Of a stretch of 17,146 nucleotides of DNA, positions 14,354-17,146 are shown piece by piece. Position 1 is the first letter of the stretch; every line of letters starts with the position of its first letter. The stretch spans positions 1 to 17,146 of the forward strand of contig NZ_CALHHX010000120.1 in NCBI RefSeq assembly GCF_938030685.1, written 5' to 3'. Position numbers and translations under genes: made by a program. Under the pieces are notes generated by a model. The model ran no database searches, had not been told where the DNA came from, and saw only the letters and a program-made list of their open reading frames with translations. Source of the stretch: an uncultured Campylobacter sp. Its GTDB lineage: Bacteria > Campylobacterota > Campylobacteria > Campylobacterales > Campylobacteraceae.

Positions 14354-14721
14354 CTGAATTCCATCTTTAAATTTGCTGCTAAAACCTCTGCGAATTCGCT
14401 AAATTCCGGCAGATCGAGCTTGCCGTTTCGCATCTTTTTGCCCCAGACGGACTCCGGGAAAAAGCTGTCGTTTTTGAAACGCGCCTGGACGTGAAAATGC
14501 ACGCGCGGCACATAGTTTGCGAAGCTTGCGATGTTGATCTTATCGGGCGCGTAAAACTCCCGCAGGCTCTTTTCGCACTGAAGCACGGCACGCCACAGAT
14601 GCGCCAGCGTCGCCTCGTCGCAGTCGCTAAGCTCTTTAAATTTCGCCTTCGTAAAGACCTTCACCCACGGCACTTCGTGCTCCTCGCGTTCCACGTAAAT
14701 CATCTCGTCTTCGTAAATCAT
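14350..14721 (-). CDS. HIT-family (histidine triad-like) protein, HxHxQ type
   Basis: A 123-aa nucleotide-binding or phosphoesterase fold protein of the HIT superfamily. The signature VHFHVQARF (H75, H77, Q79) has glutamine where classical HIT hydrolases have the third histidine. In the superfamily, HxHxQ is seen in transferase-like branches such as GalT and Ap4A phosphorylase, so hydrolysis should not be assumed. The N-terminal EVPWVKVFTK and the helix LAHLWRAVLQCEKSL fit HIT proteins. The ATG at 14721 is preferred because AAGGAGAAGC lies right before it. An in-frame ATG at 14760 has no such site. It overlaps the Cache-type gene by ATGA, implying translational coupling. Substrate unknown. 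Confidence 0.85.
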   Translation of the reverse strand: MIYEDEMIYVEREEHEVPWVKVFTKAKFKELSDCDEATLAHLWRAVLQCEKSLREFYAPDKINIASFANYVPRVHFHVQARFKNDSFFPESVWGKKMRNGKLDLPEFSEFAEVLAANLKMEFR

Positions 14722-14813
14722 CGCTTCTCCTTGAAAGCGGAATTTTAATGCAAAGCCCATTAAAGCTCGGTAAATTCCTCTTACATAAATAATATACTAA
14801 AATACATTAATTA

Positions 14814-14840
14814 AATATATCTATAAAATATCGATATATT
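14814..14840. promoter_or_regulatory. 27-bp dyad, candidate operator upstream of the MFS gene at 14884
   Basis: AATATATC (14814-14821) and GATATATT (14833-14840) are perfect inverted arms with an 11-base spacer. The dyad covers the position where a -35 would be. A second palindrome, ATATCGATAT, sits at 14828-14837 inside it. AT-rich sequence produces short dyads by chance, so this is moderate evidence only. No regulator gene lies next to it. Confidence 0.4.
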
Positions 14841-14851
14841 CGTGATTTTTA

Positions 14852-14860
14852 TGCTATAAT
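14852..14860 (+). promoter_or_regulatory. extended -10 promoter of the MFS gene at 14884
   Basis: TGCTATAAT is a perfect extended -10. A transcript start near 14867 would leave a short leader with AAAAGGAA (14871-14878) as ribosome binding site before the ATG. This is one of the clearest promoters in the window. Confidence 0.7.
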
Positions 14861-14883
14861 TCTATTTTTTAAAAGGAATATAT

Positions 14884-16092
14884 ATGAAATCAGTTTGGAT
14901 GATGATCCTATGCGCCGCGGCGATTTTGATGATTACGATGGGCATTCGTATGTCATTAGGTCTTTTCGTGCAACCTATAATGCAAGCAAATTCCCTATCC
15001 ATCGCCCAAGTAAGCTTTGCGATGGCAACTACGCAGCTGGTATGGGGCTTTTCGCAACCGCTTAGCGGGATACTTGCAGACAAGCTCGGTGCCTACGTCG
15101 TGCTGTTTTGGGGCAGCGTGCTTTTGGCGATTAGTTGCACTCTTGTGCCGTTATTTAGTAGTGAAAGCGCGCTTGTATTAACGATGGGTTTTGGGCTTGC
15201 ACTGGGGCTTGGCGCGGGTAGTTTTCCGATTCTAATGAGCCTAATGGCAAAGCGCCTGCCATTTTCTATCCGCTCGGTTGCTAGCGGAGTGTTAAATGCG
15301 GGCGGCTCGTTCGGGCAGTTTTTATTTGCGCCAATGATTGGGTTTTGTATCGCAACGCCTACTTTGGGATACGGCGGCGCATTTTTTACGCTCGCAGGGC
15401 TAAGTCTACTAATTCTGCCTCTTGCGAGACTTTTAGCAGGCTGTAAAATTCTACTTGGCGAACAAACCAGCCTGCATAAAGAAGATAAGCGCAGCTTAGG
15501 CGAAGTTCTGCGTTTGGCACTGCGCGATAAAAGCTATATTTTGATAAATTTAAGCTTTGCTACGTGCGGTTTTCACGTAGCGTTTTTAGTGACGCATCTG
15601 CCTAGTGAAGTAGCCCTAAGCGGGCATGGCGCGCAGGTAGCGTCCTTTTCGCTCGCACTGATTGGTATCGCTAACATCGTAGGCAGCTTATTCGTAGGTT
15701 GGTGTGTTTCCAAAGTGCGCTGTAAAGTCATTTTATTTTGCATATATGCCCTACGTATCGCTCTTATTGGTGCTTATGTGCTCTCGCCCAAAGATAGCCT
15801 TACGTTTTATATCTTCAGCGTGGGATTAGGATTTACCTGGCTAGCGACCGTACCGCCTACTGCGGCTGCTGTCGGTAAGCTGTTAGGGACGCGATATTTA
15901 GCAAGCCTATTTGGATTTACGATGCTTTCGCATCAAATCGGCGGATTTTTTGGCGCATATATCGGAGGTCTTGCAGTGCGGGCATACGGCGCGTATGATT
16001 ATATGTGGTATTTGGATATGACGTTAGCGGCTATTGCAGCTCTGCTAAGCCTGCCTGTGCGTGAATCTAAGATGAAGCACGTGAAATTTTAA
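14884..16092 (+). CDS. MFS transporter, 402 aa, substrate unknown
   Basis: An inner-membrane transporter with about 12 hydrophobic segments. MFS motif A is present in degenerate form between helices 2 and 3 (GILADKLGAYVV, about residues 62-73), and GLALGLGAGSFPI marks helix 4. The opening MGIRMSLGLFVQPIMQANSLS and the loop QLVWGFSQPLSG resemble the monocarboxylate / oxalate-formate-like and cyanate-type MFS branches, not multidrug exporters. It is transcribed alone, from a strong-looking promoter with a dyad, so expression may be controlled by an unlinked repressor. It converges on yigZ across 229 bases of AT-rich sequence with no gene. Codon use is like that of its neighbours. Class certain, substrate a guess. 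Confidence 0.9.
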   Translation: MKSVWMMILCAAAILMITMGIRMSLGLFVQPIMQANSLSIAQVSFAMATTQLVWGFSQPLSGILADKLGAYVVLFWGSVLLAISCTLVPLFSSESALVLTMGFGLALGLGAGSFPILMSLMAKRLPFSIRSVASGVLNAGGSFGQFLFAPMIGFCIATPTLGYGGAFFTLAGLSLLILPLARLLAGCKILLGEQTSLHKEDKRSLGEVLRLALRDKSYILINLSFATCGFHVAFLVTHLPSEVALSGHGAQVASFSLALIGIANIVGSLFVGWCVSKVRCKVILFCIYALRIALIGAYVLSPKDSLTFYIFSVGLGFTWLATVPPTAAAVGKLLGTRYLASLFGFTMLSHQIGGFFGAYIGGLAVRAYGAYDYMWYLDMTLAAIAALLSLPVRESKMKHVKF

Positions 16093-16321
16093 AAATTTTA
16101 TGGGGTTTTGAAATTTACGGACGGAATTTTCGCGAAATTTTGCAAGCCAAATTACGACGAAATTTTGAAATTCTTAAAATTTTAAAATTTATCGGATTTT
16201 ATGTTTCGCACGATGGAATTTCACTTTAGCTTTAAAATTCCGCTACGATAAAATGCAAAATCCGCTTATGTTTTCAAATTTAGCCGGGGAGAGATTTTAA
16301 ATTTTATAGAATTTTGAAATT

Positions 16322-16930
16322 TTAAAATTTCGGCTCGCGCAGCATTTTAAGAGCTGGCGCGAGAGCGTCTGCAAAACCCATAAATTTTTCAAATTCCTCC
16401 GCGCTAAGCTCTGCGCTAAACTCCGCTCCCGCAGCACCAAAGCTCGCCTCATAAACAAAACCCGATTTTTTTAAAAAATGTTCAAATTTAGCCACCGCCG
16501 CAAACGGCACGAAAAATATGCACTTCCTACGCAGCACGAATTCCACTAGCTCTGCGGCATCTGCAGCGGCGTCTATCGCGGCATTTACGCTACTAGCGTA
16601 TGCCCGCACCAGCCCGCCGGTGCCTAGCTTGATGCCTCCGAAGTAGCGCACCACGAGCACGGCGGCATTAATTAGCTCGGCGCCGCGAAGCGCGTTTAGA
16701 CACGGCGCACCCGCGGTCGATTTGGGCTCGCCGTCGTCGCTTGAGTTTTCTACGATCTGCTCAAACTCACCGAGAGCGCGATACGCCCAGACGATATGGC
16801 GCGCTTTAGGATGCTGCTGCCGCAGCCGTGCACGCAGCGCCTCAAAGCTCGCTAGCGGCGCTAGATAGGCGATGAAGCTTGATTTTTTAATCTCCTGTGC
16901 GGCGCTGATCTCTTTTTCAATCGTTTTCAA
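16322..16930 (-). CDS. yigZ: YigZ/IMPACT family protein (UPF0029)
   Basis: A 202-aa cytoplasmic protein. The N-terminal IMPACT domain holds the family hallmarks DDGEPKSTAGAPCL (residues 65-78) and VVRYFGGIKLGTGGLVRAY (93-111). The C-terminal part (about 134-198) fits the DUF1949 domain found in bacterial YigZ. The family is linked to translation or stress control in eukaryotes; the bacterial role is not settled. The start is TTG at 16930, preceded by AAAGGAAAG. It diverges from galU across 70 bases. The protein is unusually rich in alanine near its middle. Family certain. Confidence 0.93.
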   Translation of the reverse strand: MKTIEKEISAAQEIKKSSFIAYLAPLASFEALRARLRQQHPKARHIVWAYRALGEFEQIVENSSDDGEPKSTAGAPCLNALRGAELINAAVLVVRYFGGIKLGTGGLVRAYASSVNAAIDAAADAAELVEFVLRRKCIFFVPFAAVAKFEHFLKKSGFVYEASFGAAGAEFSAELSAEEFEKFMGFADALAPALKMLREPKF

Positions 16931-16964
16931 GGCTTTCCTTTGCGGAATTTTATCTTTTTTGCAT

Positions 16965-16970
16965 TATAAT
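16965..16970 (+). promoter_or_regulatory. -10 element of galU
   Basis: A perfect TATAAT lies 30 bases before the galU ATG, preceded by a T-rich stretch (16949-16960) typical of Campylobacter promoters. AAGGAG at 16991-16996 is the ribosome binding site. Confidence 0.6.
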
Positions 16971-17000
16971 AAAAGTTCAAAAAAAGATCAAAGGAGCTTC

Positions 17001-17146
17001 ATGATCCAGACTTGTTTATTTCCCGCGGCGGGCTACGGCACGCGCTTCTTGCCCGCGACTAAATCGCTACCAAAAGAGATGCTTCCGATCCTTACCAAGC
17101 CGCTCATTCACTACGGCGTGGACGAGGCGCTGGAGGCGGGCATGGA
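17001..17146 (+). CDS. galU: UTP-glucose-1-phosphate uridylyltransferase, 5' part only
   Basis: The first 48 codons are present; the gene runs off the right edge. GalU makes UDP-glucose from UTP and glucose-1-phosphate, which feeds lipooligosaccharide and surface sugar synthesis in the cytoplasm. The N-terminus has the nucleotidyltransferase signature FPAAGYGTRFLPATKSLPKE, followed by MLPILTKPLIHYGVDEALEAG, all typical of GalU and distinct from the dTDP-glucose enzyme RmlA. The AAGGAG site and the TATAAT upstream support the ATG. Very likely, although only about a sixth of the protein is visible. Confidence 0.93.
   Translation, partial: MIQTCLFPAAGYGTRFLPATKSLPKEMLPILTKPLIHYGVDEALEAGM

Noticed and set aside
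14722..14760. Longer N-terminus for the HIT protein
   Set aside because: The ATG at 14760 lacks a ribosome site, while AAGGAG lies right before the one at 14721.
1..17146. CRISPR arrays, insertion sequences, tRNA or rRNA genes, phage genes
   Set aside because: No spaced direct repeats, transposase-like proteins, cloverleaf sequences or phage structural proteins were seen on either strand.

Overview
The window looks like a chromosomal segment of a Campylobacter species at the G+C-rich end of the genus. C. gracilis or a relative such as C. rectus or C. showae is my guess, made without a database search. Four things point there. The gene order accD-rlmH-dksA-like-membrane protein-dus matches the C. 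jejuni Cj0127c to Cj0123c block as I remember it. A CetB/Aer-type lone PAS protein is present. Promoters have a clear -10 (TATAAT) but no obvious -35. Gaps between G+C-moderate genes are full of AAATTTTAAAATTT words.

Layout. Positions 1-4023 are a leftward housekeeping block: accD (fatty acid synthesis), rlmH (23S rRNA methylation), a DksA-like transcription factor and a membrane protein, tightly packed. A gap of about 540 bases with no gene follows, then dus (tRNA dihydrouridine synthase), which runs off the left edge. recO diverges from accD at 4117. A leftward energy-taxis-type PAS protein (4901-5467) diverges from a rightward MFS exporter (5624-6856).

The centre (6942-12538) is a five-gene rightward unit. 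It encodes a PsrA-type molybdopterin polysulfide/thiosulfate reductase, its four-cluster ferredoxin subunit PsrB, its NrfD-type membrane quinol-oxidising subunit PsrC, then an OmpR-type response regulator and a histidine kinase. PsrABC should move electrons from menaquinol to periplasmic polysulfide or thiosulfate, a form of anaerobic respiration. The linked two-component system probably senses a related periplasmic or membrane signal. The psrC/regulator junction has two mutually exclusive 8-bp hairpins sharing one arm, and one of them buries the regulator's ribosome binding site. I consider this the most interesting regulatory signal in the window.

Positions 12633-14721 hold a leftward accessory group: an AT-rich orphan membrane-anchored protein, a periplasmic sensor-like protein that ends before any output domain, and a HIT-family protein with HxHxQ instead of HxHxH. 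To the right are a second MFS transporter behind a dyad-containing promoter, a YigZ/IMPACT protein on the minus strand, and the start of galU, cut by the right edge.

I saw no CRISPR array, insertion sequence, tRNA or rRNA. No wholly new system is evident. The best leads are the hairpin switch, the orphan AT-rich gene and the truncated sensor.
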